Both the position numbers and the translations under genes were made by a program. DNA of 64,000 nt, taken from contig NZ_CP085041.1 in assembly GCF_022026155.1 (NCBI RefSeq), positions 1,768,306-1,832,305 on the forward strand, read 5' to 3'. Of the stretch, positions 30,086 to 38,011 are shown in pieces. The notes beneath the pieces are model-generated. The model did not search any database. It saw only the letters and a list, made by a program, of their open reading frames with translations, and was not told the origin of the DNA. Positions within the stretch are counted from its first letter, which is position 1, and each line of letters opens with the position of its first letter. This stretch comes from Dissulfurimicrobium hydrothermale. GTDB taxonomy: Bacteria; Desulfobacterota; Dissulfuribacteria; Dissulfuribacterales; Sh68.

Positions 30086-31075
30086 TTATAAAAATCCTCG
30101 CCTTATATCCTTGACGACGGTCTTCAATCCCCTTAGCCCATTAAATTCTTCATCATGAAGGAGCGCATCAAGATTTGAAATGGCAGCTGGGATGTAGTCC
30201 AAAAAAATGCCCTTTCCCTTTGTTACACCCAAAAAGGCGTAGGCCCCCAATGCCTGCATGAGCCTAAAAATAGCAAGCGTCTTGAAATCGTGCCTCAATT
30301 TCCTTGGATTAAAAAACACCCCTAAATCTGCCAATGTCCTTGTATAACGGTCAAAAAGACCCCATACAAGGGGAAGCGGCAGGGAGACATACGGGTCGAA
30401 GAGCAGGGAGGCGGCATCATAGCCCAAAGGCCCAAACCTCGCACCCTGAAAATCTATAACCCCGATGGAAGACCTGCATATCATGAGATTTCTAGACTGA
30501 AAATCCCTGTGGATAAGGAAATTCCGGGGCATATCGTCAACGGCCACTGAAAAGACCTTGAGCTCGGCCTCCAACACAGCCGACCGCCTGATTCCCATCA
30601 TTGTAGTAATAAAAGAGTCCAAAAAATAAAGGACTTCCTTTTTGAAAGCGAACTCGCCATTATAAGATGGCACGTCGAAACACCATGACGCATCAAAACC
30701 GTCCCGCCCCCTGACACCCATAGCAGCCAAGATGGACAAGACCCTCTCATATAGACGTTCAACCCCTTGCCAATCGCCCACATCCGACAACCTTTTAACC
30801 TCGTCTTGAAGGTGGATATCGCCAAGGTCTTCAGCTACTATTATACCTGCCGCGGCATCAAAATCATATATTTCAGGCACAGGTATGGATACCTTTTTCA
30901 AATGCCTACCTATGGACACATAGCTCGCGGCCTCCCGAATGCCATTTTCCCCGGGATTGGGATAAATGACTATGCAGGACTGCCCATCTCCATATACGCC
31001 TCTGCAGAACCTACGCTCTGAACCATCAGGCATAATCGGCTCAAGGAGGCGGATCTTGATCTTGCTGATGACCAT
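30086..31075 (-). CDS. Aminoglycoside-phosphotransferase-family kinase (AmgK-like)
   Basis: A 329-residue kinase of the APH/choline-kinase fold. The catalytic loop is FLIHRDFQSRNLMI, and the metal aspartate lies in IGVIDFQGARFGPLGYDAAS. The wording of this second motif resembles AmgK, the anomeric MurNAc/GlcNAc kinase of cell-wall sugar recycling in Pseudomonas. AmgK usually pairs with a MurU nucleotidyltransferase, and none is visible here. Antibiotic inactivation is less likely given the operon with the AsmA-like gene 2 bp downstream. GAGG precedes the ATG. Confidence 0.7.
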   Translation of the reverse strand: MVISKIKIRLLEPIMPDGSERRFCRGVYGDGQSCIVIYPNPGENGIREAASYVSIGRHLKKVSIPVPEIYDFDAAAGIIVAEDLGDIHLQDEVKRLSDVGDWQGVERLYERVLSILAAMGVRGRDGFDASWCFDVPSYNGEFAFKKEVLYFLDSFITTMMGIRRSAVLEAELKVFSVAVDDMPRNFLIHRDFQSRNLMICRSSIGVIDFQGARFGPLGYDAASLLFDPYVSLPLPLVWGLFDRYTRTLADLGVFFNPRKLRHDFKTLAIFRLMQALGAYAFLGVTKGKGIFLDYIPAAISNLDALLHDEEFNGLRGLKTVVKDIRRGFL

Positions 31076-31173
31076 TTACATTGCCCTCGATTTTGATATG
31101 ATTATTTATCACAATAAAGCAACCTCTTCATCTCTTGCCTCGGCAAAAGCTGTTACGTATAAAAAGTTACTGC

Positions 31174-31986
31174 ATGAAAACGATCTTCGATATAATTCGA
31201 CTCACACCAAAGACCAATTGCGGAAGGTGCGGCTTTCCGACATGTATGGCATTCGCGGCTGCGGTAATAAATATGGGGGCACAGGAGGACAGGTGTCCAT
31301 ATATAGAAAAAAAGCTGTGCGATGCGGATGCTAAAAAGCATCGACAAGAAAATATCGAGACGGCCCTGGTAAAAGAACTCAAATCCAGACTCAAAGGGAT
31401 CAACCTCGCCAAAAGGGCAGATGGTCTCGGTGCCTTGGTAATACAAACAGATACAGATCCTATCCTCCAGCTCGACTATCTCGGAGGTGAGGTAACGATA
31501 TCGGCCCAGGGGATTTTCGACAAAAATGGTAAAGAACTCGACCCAAGGGATCACATCCTCCTTTACAATTATGTCTTTTCCGGAGGAAACGGCATGTTGT
31601 CCGGAAAATGGATTGGACTCGAGTCATTTCCCAATTCCATATCGAAGGTGGTGACGCTCCGCCGTTATACCGAAGAAAAACTGGCCGCAGCCTTTGAAGG
31701 GGATATTGCAGGACTAAAGGCCGCAGCCAACGACCTCGGCGCCGAGCCAGTCTTGCCGTGTCATGCCGACCTGTGCCTTGTCATCCCGGCCCTTCCCAAG
31801 GTGCCCATCCAGATACATTTCTGGGATGCAGACAGGGAAGACGGTTTCGAGGCCAGGGTCAAGGTGCTCTTTGACTCACGAGCACTCGACTTTTTGGACA
31901 TAGAGTCCTTGGTCTTTATATCGGAGCGTGTTACCGAGACGCTTATTGAAAGACGCCAAAAGGCAATTGATGTTAAGATAACCTAG
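31174..31986 (+). CDS. Fe-S domain plus DUF3786 protein
   Basis: About 270 residues. The N-terminus carries NCGRCGFPTCMAFAAAV followed by a fourth cysteine in DRCPYIEK. This is the four-cysteine [4Fe-4S] domain found at the start of the large corrinoid iron-sulfur protein subunit and of corrinoid activators. The remaining 200 residues match DUF3786 (YLGGEVTISAQGIFDKNG, LDPRDHILLYNY, FWDADREDGFEARVKVLFD). The family is common in anaerobes and has no proven function. The ATG at 31174 is preferred over a TTG at 31135 because it starts directly before the domain. It is divergent from the kinase gene. Confidence 0.8.
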   Translation: MKTIFDIIRLTPKTNCGRCGFPTCMAFAAAVINMGAQEDRCPYIEKKLCDADAKKHRQENIETALVKELKSRLKGINLAKRADGLGALVIQTDTDPILQLDYLGGEVTISAQGIFDKNGKELDPRDHILLYNYVFSGGNGMLSGKWIGLESFPNSISKVVTLRRYTEEKLAAAFEGDIAGLKAAANDLGAEPVLPCHADLCLVIPALPKVPIQIHFWDADREDGFEARVKVLFDSRALDFLDIESLVFISERVTETLIERRQKAIDVKIT

Positions 31987-32025
31987 GCGCTTTACCTGCC
32001 CGCCTTTTCTTGTCATCCTGCGGGG

Positions 32026-34536
32026 TCATTTCTGTTCAGCAAGAATCACGTCATACTCCGCCCGCCGCAGAACAGTGTCATAAAGCCCGACGTCCTCCCC
32101 TCTATGACGATTGATGCCTATATAAACCAAACTGGGGTCTTCATACCGTTTGAACTTATACACCGCATCATTCATCAGGGCGCTGTTGAACACCCCTAGG
32201 CTAACGAGCAACTCAAAGTCTTTCACCGTTAACCCCGTCACCTTCTTAAACAACCCAGGCTCCAGTTGAGTGATCACATCCCTGAGCGTTCTTTCCCTAT
32301 AGTCCGTCAAATACATGAAGATAGGTATCCGCGTGGCAAACTTGACAAGTTTCTCCTGAATTTTCTTTCTGAGGCCCTTGTATTCCTTCTCCTCATCCGT
32401 CAGTTGCTTCTTCTCATCCTTAGAAAGCTCCCTGTCGTTGGCCTCTTTCTTGGCCTTTTTCACGGCTTCGGACTTGTTGATGATGGTTTCGATGTCCTGA
32501 TTGAGGTTCCGGAAGCCCTCGATGCTCATCAGGGCATTCATGGCCTGTTCGTTTTTCATGAGACGCCGCAGGGTGTCGTTATCTACGTTCACCAAGAGAG
32601 CACTCTCCCAGCGGCGGGCGAGAAGAGTTGCTGTAGTGCCACTCATGGCCATGTCCAGCACACCGGTGGCATCGATCTGCTTCATGGAACTACCATCATA
32701 GGCCAGCACCGGCAGGAAGTGAATGAATTCCTCTACCTTTTTCTCGGGATCATCCTCGTTAACGTTCAGCCGACAACTGTAGTCTGCAATCTGCCGCAGG
32801 GCACGATCAGGGGCGAAGTCGAAAACATAGCATTCCTCTTTGAGGATCAGCTCCTCATTGGGTGAGGCCCCAACGGGATTCTTGATGGTCCACGGATTCT
32901 GCACGCGGAAGGCGGCCTGAAAATAGGTCTCCGGGCTGGAGGAATTTCGCAGCATAAAGATGCCCGTCCACGGACGAACCGTAACCCCCGTGGTCAGTTT
33001 GCCGCAGGTCAGAGTGATAGTTTTCGTTTTGAGGGGATCGTCCATAGCACTCAGCACCGGCGGCAGGGCAGCAACGCCGATCCCGGCGGCGCTGGCGGCG
33101 GCCACGATGACTTTGTAATCGTGATAGAAACGGTTCTGCCTCTTCGCGAGCAGATTCCGCATGGCGTAACACGCGGCAACGCTGGGCAGAAACCAGAGCG
33201 TATGGGTCAACACGCTCAAGAGCCTGACATCGGAAAAAGGCAGCGGCGGCTTCTGCGCGCCCAGCCTGAGGTTGTCTATGCTGGTCGGCAGAAAAGCACC
33301 CCGAATCAGATCGAGCCACTTCTGCACCTCATTCTCATATTTGAACCGCGCCTTGTCGCCGATACCTTCCGCCAAAAAGAAGACATTCAAATCGAACTCG
33401 TCAAATTCTCCCTGCATGGCCACTTCCCGGATGGCATCCGGCAACTGATAGGTCATCAGCACCATGCGCGGCAGAGCGGCGTAGGGATTGTCCGGTCCCT
33501 TCCATTCCTCCTTTGCCTTTTGTTCATCCGAATAGGTCCAGTTGTAGATCTGCTCCTCGATGAACTCTCCTGTGGCAATGGCCCGAAACGGCGTGCCGGA
33601 AAGATATAGGTAGTGGTCGGATGTGATAGGCAGAATATCCTCATCGAAGTAATCAATGGCTTCACCCTCAGCCGCCTTGCGTTCCCGTTCGTCTTCCGCT
33701 TCGAACAGGTCTTTGGCCTTTTCGCGCCAGGCGCCGAAGTGGTATTCATCGAAGATCACGCAGTCCCAGTTTGTGGCGTGCACCCATTCGTTTTTGGTCT
33801 TGATGCCCCCCGTGCTGGGATTTCGTCCTAGGTAATCCTGAAACGAACCGAAGCAGACGATGGGCCTATTTTTGTCAGCCTCGTCGTAGGTGAGGCCCCC
33901 GGGCTTGATGAACTGCCAGCCCTGAAAATCCACGTGGCAGCGCAAATCCTCCTCCCAGGCGCTCTGCACCGCCGGTTTGAAGGTGAGCACCAAAATCTTT
34001 TTCCACCCCATGCGTTTGGCGAGTTGATAGGCAGCGAAGGTCTTGCCGAAGCGCATCTTGCAGTTCCAGAGGAAATGCGGCGGCTTGTGGTTTTCGCGCC
34101 GGTAGCTCTTGAAGTAGGCTATTGTCTTTTGAACTGCAGCTTCCTGCTCAGGCCGCAACTTGAAATTCAATGAGCGCTGTTCTTCGAAGAGCTGACCTTC
34201 ACGGACGGCGTTGATAGCTGCCTTCACCTGTTTAACCGTAGAGCGGTACCATTCACCGCCCTCGTTGCGGATGCCATTGATGCGCAGCATGCGGTGCACG
34301 TCGCGGTCAGTAAAACCCGTTCCATCATTGCGGATGGCCGGCTCTTCGAGCACGATACGATACGGCAGATTGCCGCCAGGCCGTAGGGTGGGATACTGTT
34401 GTGCCACCCGCTCCTGCACGCTCTTGGTGGTATAGCCGATCTTGAGCAAACCAGCATACTGCGGATTGGTGTCCTCATATGCGTAGATCTTGGGCTCGAT
34501 TTTGGGTCGTTGCGGAAAGAATTCTTGATTAGCCAT
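32026..34536 (-). CDS. GIY-YIG (T5orf172-like) nuclease fused to SF2 helicase, restriction-type
   Basis: An 836-residue protein. Residues about 15-100 (KIYAYEDTN, GLLKIGYTTKSVQERV, GGEWYR) look like a T5orf172-type GIY-YIG nuclease domain. The rest is a superfamily 2 helicase/translocase of the type found in restriction enzymes: ATP-binding loop MRFGKT (161-166), LVLTFKPAVQSAWEEDL, the DEYH box (263-266), YLYLSGTPFRA and a late QAAFRVQNP arginine motif. A helical region (about 680-760) is followed by a C-terminal unit. Its ATG overlaps the YhcG gene end by 8 bp (ATGGCTAA), so it shares that operon. Two N6-methyltransferase genes lie upstream. It is probably the cleavage subunit of a restriction-modification system. 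Confidence 0.8.
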   Translation of the reverse strand: MANQEFFPQRPKIEPKIYAYEDTNPQYAGLLKIGYTTKSVQERVAQQYPTLRPGGNLPYRIVLEEPAIRNDGTGFTDRDVHRMLRINGIRNEGGEWYRSTVKQVKAAINAVREGQLFEEQRSLNFKLRPEQEAAVQKTIAYFKSYRRENHKPPHFLWNCKMRFGKTFAAYQLAKRMGWKKILVLTFKPAVQSAWEEDLRCHVDFQGWQFIKPGGLTYDEADKNRPIVCFGSFQDYLGRNPSTGGIKTKNEWVHATNWDCVIFDEYHFGAWREKAKDLFEAEDERERKAAEGEAIDYFDEDILPITSDHYLYLSGTPFRAIATGEFIEEQIYNWTYSDEQKAKEEWKGPDNPYAALPRMVLMTYQLPDAIREVAMQGEFDEFDLNVFFLAEGIGDKARFKYENEVQKWLDLIRGAFLPTSIDNLRLGAQKPPLPFSDVRLLSVLTHTLWFLPSVAACYAMRNLLAKRQNRFYHDYKVIVAAASAAGIGVAALPPVLSAMDDPLKTKTITLTCGKLTTGVTVRPWTGIFMLRNSSSPETYFQAAFRVQNPWTIKNPVGASPNEELILKEECYVFDFAPDRALRQIADYSCRLNVNEDDPEKKVEEFIHFLPVLAYDGSSMKQIDATGVLDMAMSGTTATLLARRWESALLVNVDNDTLRRLMKNEQAMNALMSIEGFRNLNQDIETIINKSEAVKKAKKEANDRELSKDEKKQLTDEEKEYKGLRKKIQEKLVKFATRIPIFMYLTDYRERTLRDVITQLEPGLFKKVTGLTVKDFELLVSLGVFNSALMNDAVYKFKRYEDPSLVYIGINRHRGEDVGLYDTVLRRAEYDVILAEQK

Positions 34537-35552
34537 CGCTCAACAGCCTCTCTAGTTCTGTTTGCAACTGCTTTTTATCCGGCAGATACAACTGATATTT
34601 GCTCACAAATAACTGATTGGTGATGTTCTGCGTTGCATATTCCACCAAAATATGGTCTTTGTAAGCGCCCAGCACGATGCCGATGGGCGGATTATCGCCC
34701 TCCACATTTTCTTCTTTGGCAAAATAATTCAGATACAGATTCATCTGCCCGATGTCAGTATGATCAATCTCGCCGCGCTTGAGGTCTATAAGCACAAAAC
34801 ATTTCAAGATGCGGTGATAAAACACCAGGTCTACATAGAAATGGCGATTGGCCAACGTTATCTTGTATTGCCTGCCCACAAAGGCAAATCCCTTGCCCAA
34901 TTCTAATTAGGAATAACTCCAAGTTTTGAATGAGCCGTTGCTCCAATTCGCCTTCTAGGTATTGTTGTTTAGACGGAATGCCGAGAAACTCAAACACATA
35001 GGGGTCTTTTAGCAGGTCTTCGGCTTGCTGCACCTCACTGCCCTTTTGGGCAATCTCCAGCACTCCCGCCTTGTCCCTGCTCAGTGCCAGCCGGTGAAAG
35101 AGCATGCTTTTCATCTGGCGTTTCAGCTCGCGTACGCTCCAGTTTTCCTTCTCGCACTGCTTGACATAGAAACTGATTTCTAGATCATTATCAGCTTTTA
35201 GGATTTCAAAGTAGTGGCTCCAGGTCAATTTGTGAGACAGTGTCTCACTTTTTGGGAAGGCAAGATAAAACTTGCGCATATAAACCAGATTGGAACGGCT
35301 GAATCCCTTACCAAATTCCGCCGCGAGGTCCTTGGAAAGCCGGTCGAGCAGTTCGCTGCCGTATTCGGCCTTGATATTCCCCTTTTGCTCGAACTCCACG
35401 ATGTGCCGGCCGATCTGCCAGTAGGTCTGCACCAAAATGGTGTTGACCGCCTGGCCGGCTTGCGCCCGTCCCTGACGAAGCAGTTCTCCGATTTGGGCTT
35501 TGAGCTGCTGGTAGGGAACCGAGGAAAAAAGATCGTTAGTCATTGTTTTCAT
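34529..35552 (-). pseudogene. YhcG/DUF1016 PD-(D/E)XK nuclease gene, split by a one-base frameshift
   Basis: Two overlapping frames make one gene. The first part (from ATG 35552, AGAGGAA upstream) holds the DUF1016 N-terminal domain: VNTILVQTYWQIGRHIVEFEQ, GFSRSNLVYMRKFYLAFP, and DPYVFEFLGIP. It ends in-family at LIQNLELFLI. The nuclease core continues in another frame as ELGKGFAFVGRQYKI, HFYVDLVFYHR and FVLIDLKRGEIDHTDIGQM, with the D..D-L-K catalytic residues. Removing one T at about 34907-34908 restores a single frame of about 340 codons. It may be decay or a sequencing error. Such proteins are often found in restriction islands; their role there is unclear. Confidence 0.82.
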
Positions 35553-35584
35553 TTCCTCTTTATCTTATCATTTCAGCGAATTCC

Positions 35585-35661
35585 TGTCTTTTCGAGCAAC
35601 CATTGTCATTCCGAGTATAGTCTTGTCATTTCGAGCATCCATTGTCATTTCGAGCATCCAT
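35585..35661. repeat. Four tandem 19-20 bp repeat-tip units
   Basis: Units begin at 35585 (variant TGTCTTTTCGAG), 35604 (TGTCATTCCGAG), 35624 and 35643 (both TGTCATTTCGAGCATCCAT, identical). They are truncated copies of the left end of the element that starts at 35662, stacked head to tail. The stop codon of the GIY-YIG gene lies within the last unit. Confidence 0.85.
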
Positions 35662-35989
35662 TGTCATTTCGAGCCGCCGCAGGCGGCGAGAAATCTTTCT
35701 CCCACTCCAAACTCAAATCTTTCCATTCAGGATTCATACTCATTACCAATTTGTCCTTCTTCTCCCGTCGCCATTTTTTAATTTCCTTTTCCCTGGCAAT
35801 TGCCGCATGGACGTCTATCGTGTGCTCGTAGTAAACTAGTTTGTTTACGTTATATTTCTTAGTAAAACCATCTATCATTTTGTTTTTGTGTTCATATATC
35901 CTGCGTTCAAGGTTGTTCGTCATGCCGATATACATGACTTTGTTGTTCCAGTTAGTGAGGATGTAAACGTAGAAGTTGTAGTTTCTCAT
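35645..35989 (-). CDS. Small stand-alone GIY-YIG endonuclease
   Basis: A 114-residue protein of the UPF0213/YhbQ-like GIY-YIG group. The paired motif YVYILTN...VMYIGMTNNLERRIYEHK gives the GIY and YIG strands and the catalytic arginine. VYYEHTIDVHAAIAREKEIKKW supplies the conserved Y and E region, and NPEWKDLSLEW is a typical family end. The last 15 or so codons (DFSPPAAARNDN...) are not protein family sequence but the repeat read through, and the stop lies in the next repeat unit. At the other end, repeat sequence ends one codon before ATG 35989. An in-frame GTG at 36004 lies inside that repeat. The protein may process or mobilise the flanking repeats; this is inference. Confidence 0.85.
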   Translation of the reverse strand: MRNYNFYVYILTNWNNKVMYIGMTNNLERRIYEHKNKMIDGFTKKYNVNKLVYYEHTIDVHAAIAREKEIKKWRREKKDKLVMSMNPEWKDLSLEWEKDFSPPAAARNDNGCSK

Positions 35990-36023
35990 AAGATTTCTGC
36001 TCACTGCGCTCGTCCAACTGACA
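35662..36023 (-). mobile_element. Candidate GIY-YIG mobile unit with imperfect terminal inverted repeats
   Basis: A 362-bp unit. The left end reads inward TGTCATTTCGAG (35662) through GGCGAGAAATCTT (to about 35697). The right end, read inward on the minus strand from 36023, is TGTCAGTTGGACGAG then CGCAGTGAGCAGAAATCTT, ending at 35992, directly before the gene's ATG at 35989-35991 region. The ends are thus 33-36 bp inverted copies with the same tip (TGTCA) and the same inner border (AGAAATCTT). The GIY-YIG gene fills the space between. No target duplication is evident, because the unit is embedded in tandem tips on the left. Confidence 0.65.
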
Positions 36024-36078
36024 GTCAGTTATTACATTGCACCGTCATTTTACTCCTCTTCTCATTTTGAGCATTCAT

Positions 36079-36163
36079 TGTCATTTCGAGCCCAGCACTG
36101 TCATTGCGCGCATCCATTGTCACTGTCATTTCGAGCGCAGCGCTGTCATTTCGAGCGCAGCGC
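36079..36163. repeat. Tandem repeat-tip units right of the GIY-YIG gene
   Basis: Tip units begin at 36079 (TGTCATTTCGAG + CCCAGCAC), 36099 (TGTCATTGCGCG), a stub at 36118 (TGTCAC), and two perfect 20-bp copies of TGTCATTTCGAGCGCAGCGC at 36124-36143 and 36144-36163. The next copy, at 36164, is the left arm of the palindromic element. The pattern mirrors the tip array on the other side of the GIY-YIG gene. Confidence 0.85.
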
Positions 36164-36237
36164 TGTCATTTCGAGCGCAGCGAGAAATCTTCCCCACTCC
36201 AAGATTTCTCGGTCGCTGGCGCTCCCTCGAAATGACA
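36164..36237. mobile_element. 74-bp palindromic MITE-like element of the same family
   Basis: The left arm TGTCATTTCGAG-CGCAGCGAGAAATCTT (36164-36191) is an imperfect inverted copy of the right arm AAGATTTCTCGG...CTCGAAATGACA (36201-36237). The loop CCCCACTCC also matches, over 10 bases (CCCACTCCAA), the DNA just inside the left end of the GIY-YIG unit (35701-35710). The element therefore looks like that unit with its gene deleted. As RNA it would form a long hairpin. Confidence 0.75.
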
Positions 36238-36243
36238 AAGGAG

Positions 36244-36261
36244 CCTCTTAACTGTAAGAGG
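36244..36261 (-). terminator. Candidate terminator of the methyltransferase operon
   Basis: CCTCTTA (36244-36250) and TAAGAGG (36255-36261) pair perfectly around ACTG, 9 bp after the methyltransferase stop on the minus strand. Only a short T-run (TTT) follows, so termination would be weak. The palindromic repeat begins just beyond it. Confidence 0.4.
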
Positions 36262-36270
36262 AAGAGGTCA

Positions 36271-38011
36271 TTACTCATCGGGGGACTCCGTCTCTTCATT
36301 TCCTACCCCATTTTCTTCACCTATATCGCGTATTCTTGATTCGATGAACTTAAACTCTTCTTTTGTAATAGCCCATCGCTTCATTAGCATCTCATCGGTG
36401 TAAACACCTTCATACTTGCCCAAGTCAGGAACGAAATAGAAATATTCTCTTGTTACGTGTTGTGACATTACTGTTTGAAGCAAAAGGAATCTGACAATTT
36501 TCGTGAAAAGATATGATTTGAATGATAGAATTTCTTTTTTTGTATCAAAAGCGCCAGCAACCAGCCAGGACTCTGTGCAACATTGACCCGGTTTTGCTAT
36601 ACGAGTATTTGCTTCGTAGTAAAAGGCGATGGGCTTTGAAAAATCTGTTTGGCCTGCAATAGGATAGGGTGGAATGAGCAGTTTCCATTTACTAAGAATG
36701 CCCTTTTCGTCCTTAATATCTGCTGGATCTGCAAATTTCAGTCCTATTTTTTGTTTGAACCAGCAGGGGATGCCTGCGTTTTTGGGCTGGTAATTTGTCG
36801 GTAAACCAAAAGGCTTCCTTGGAGAAACAACATCACTCAGTCTTTTTCCACCATTTTCATTTTTAGCAAGAACTTTTCTGATGATAGGTATAGCACGACC
36901 ATGCCGAATGAAAACAGGAAACTCGTCAAGCCGTCTCATTGAAACAACCGGTTGTCCGTTATAGAAATTGGTTACCTCACATAGCCCTTTTGAATCTCTT
37001 TCCCAGAGGAAATAACACACGCCACCTGCAATATCTACACCTGGAAAGACATCCGCACTATTCTCAAAGTCCACAAGTTTTCTTATCCGACGGTCTTTTA
37101 ACATTTCATTCCGAAAATCATCCAACCCTTTCCCTGCCGCAAACCAGCGTGAAGGAATGATCATTATCAAATATCGAGGATTTAGTTTCTTTGCCTGTTG
37201 GACGAATAGCTGCATAGATAGGAGAAGCACTCCTACCAAATCCTGCATCGCTCAACTGGTATGGCGGATTGCCAATGATGACATCGAATTTCATAGATTT
37301 CTCCTCACTTCGTTCGTCGAAATGACAACACTCACTTCGTTCGTCGAAATGACAACGCTCACTCTGTTTGTCGAAAAGACAACCCTCACTTCGTTCGTCG
37401 AAATGACAACGCTCACTCTGTTTGTCGAAATGACAACCCTCACTTCGTTCGTCGAAATGACAACCCTCACTCTGTTTGTCGAAAAGACAGAGTGGGTTAT
37501 CAGTGTGAATAAATTCATAGGCATGGGTTTCGAGTTCTTCACCACGCGCGTAATTGGCTTCGTTTGCCCCGCAAAAGACGCACCGACCGTTCTCCCATGT
37601 GTGCTCCGTTCGTTTGAAACGGATGTTGCCATCCCGGTCATCAAAGACGGTGCACACCGAATACTTGCCGTTGGCGGTCTTGGTGCAGTAGAGCGAACGC
37701 CGGCTAATCAGGCCAGTCAGTTCCGTGATGGCAATGCCGAAGAGCTGGTTTTTCATGATGTGATTGATGCGCTCCTGCTGGTCGTGGATTTTGTTCTCCA
37801 ACCCCCTGTCCAGCCGTTTGGCAATCTCGCGCAGGAACACACCGGATTTGCAGGCCGGGTCGAGAAAGCGGGCCTCGGGATCGCTCCATAGTTTCTGCGG
37901 CAAAAGGTCAAGCATCCGGTTTGCCAGTTGCGGCGGGGTAAAGACCTCGTCGCTGGAGAGGTTGGCCAGGCAAGAGAGCACATCGGGGTTGTAGCTAATC
38001 ATCGTAGGCAT
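36271..38011 (-). pseudogene. Eco57I-type N6-adenine methyltransferase, frameshifted and carrying a repeat insertion
   Basis: Two frames form one gene. The first (from ATG 38011) has motif I as FLDPACKSGVFL (49-60), in which lysine replaces the usual glycine, then CVFCGANEANY, and the catalytic NPPY (248-251) in FDVIIGNPPYQLSD. After SASPIY the frame is lost. The second continues QLFVQQAKKLNPRYLIMIIPSRWF and RIRKLVDFENSADVFPGVDIAGGVCYF, with a C-terminal target-recognition-like region to 36271. Deleting one base near 37213 reunites them. Residues 174-239 are encoded by a 198-bp repeat block. It overlaps the preceding methyltransferase gene by 17 bp. Its function is probably lost unless the shift is an error. 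Confidence 0.82.
37295..37492 (-). repeat. Seven in-frame 27-bp repeats inside the methyltransferase gene
   Basis: Read on the minus strand, each unit starts TGTCATTTCGAC or TGTCTTTTCGAC and encodes a nonapeptide CHFDERSEG or C(H/L)FDKQSE(G/R). The two subtypes alternate KQ-ER-KQ-ER-KQ-ER-ER, which suggests growth by duplication of a 54-bp dimer. The last unit ends in GAGGAGAAATCT, the complete inner border of the repeat family. The block is exactly 198 bp, 66 codons, between DNP and MKFDVI. Confidence 0.9.

Noticed and set aside
31990-32025. Further copy of the TGTCATTTCGAG family (TGTCATCCTGCGG) at the end of the helicase gene
   Set aside because: Only the TGTCAT tip matches, with no inner border or inverted partner, so chance is likely.
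37295-37492. CRISPR-like array of regular repeats
   Set aside because: The units are contiguous 27-bp copies without spacers, encode an in-frame peptide repeat, and no cas genes are near.
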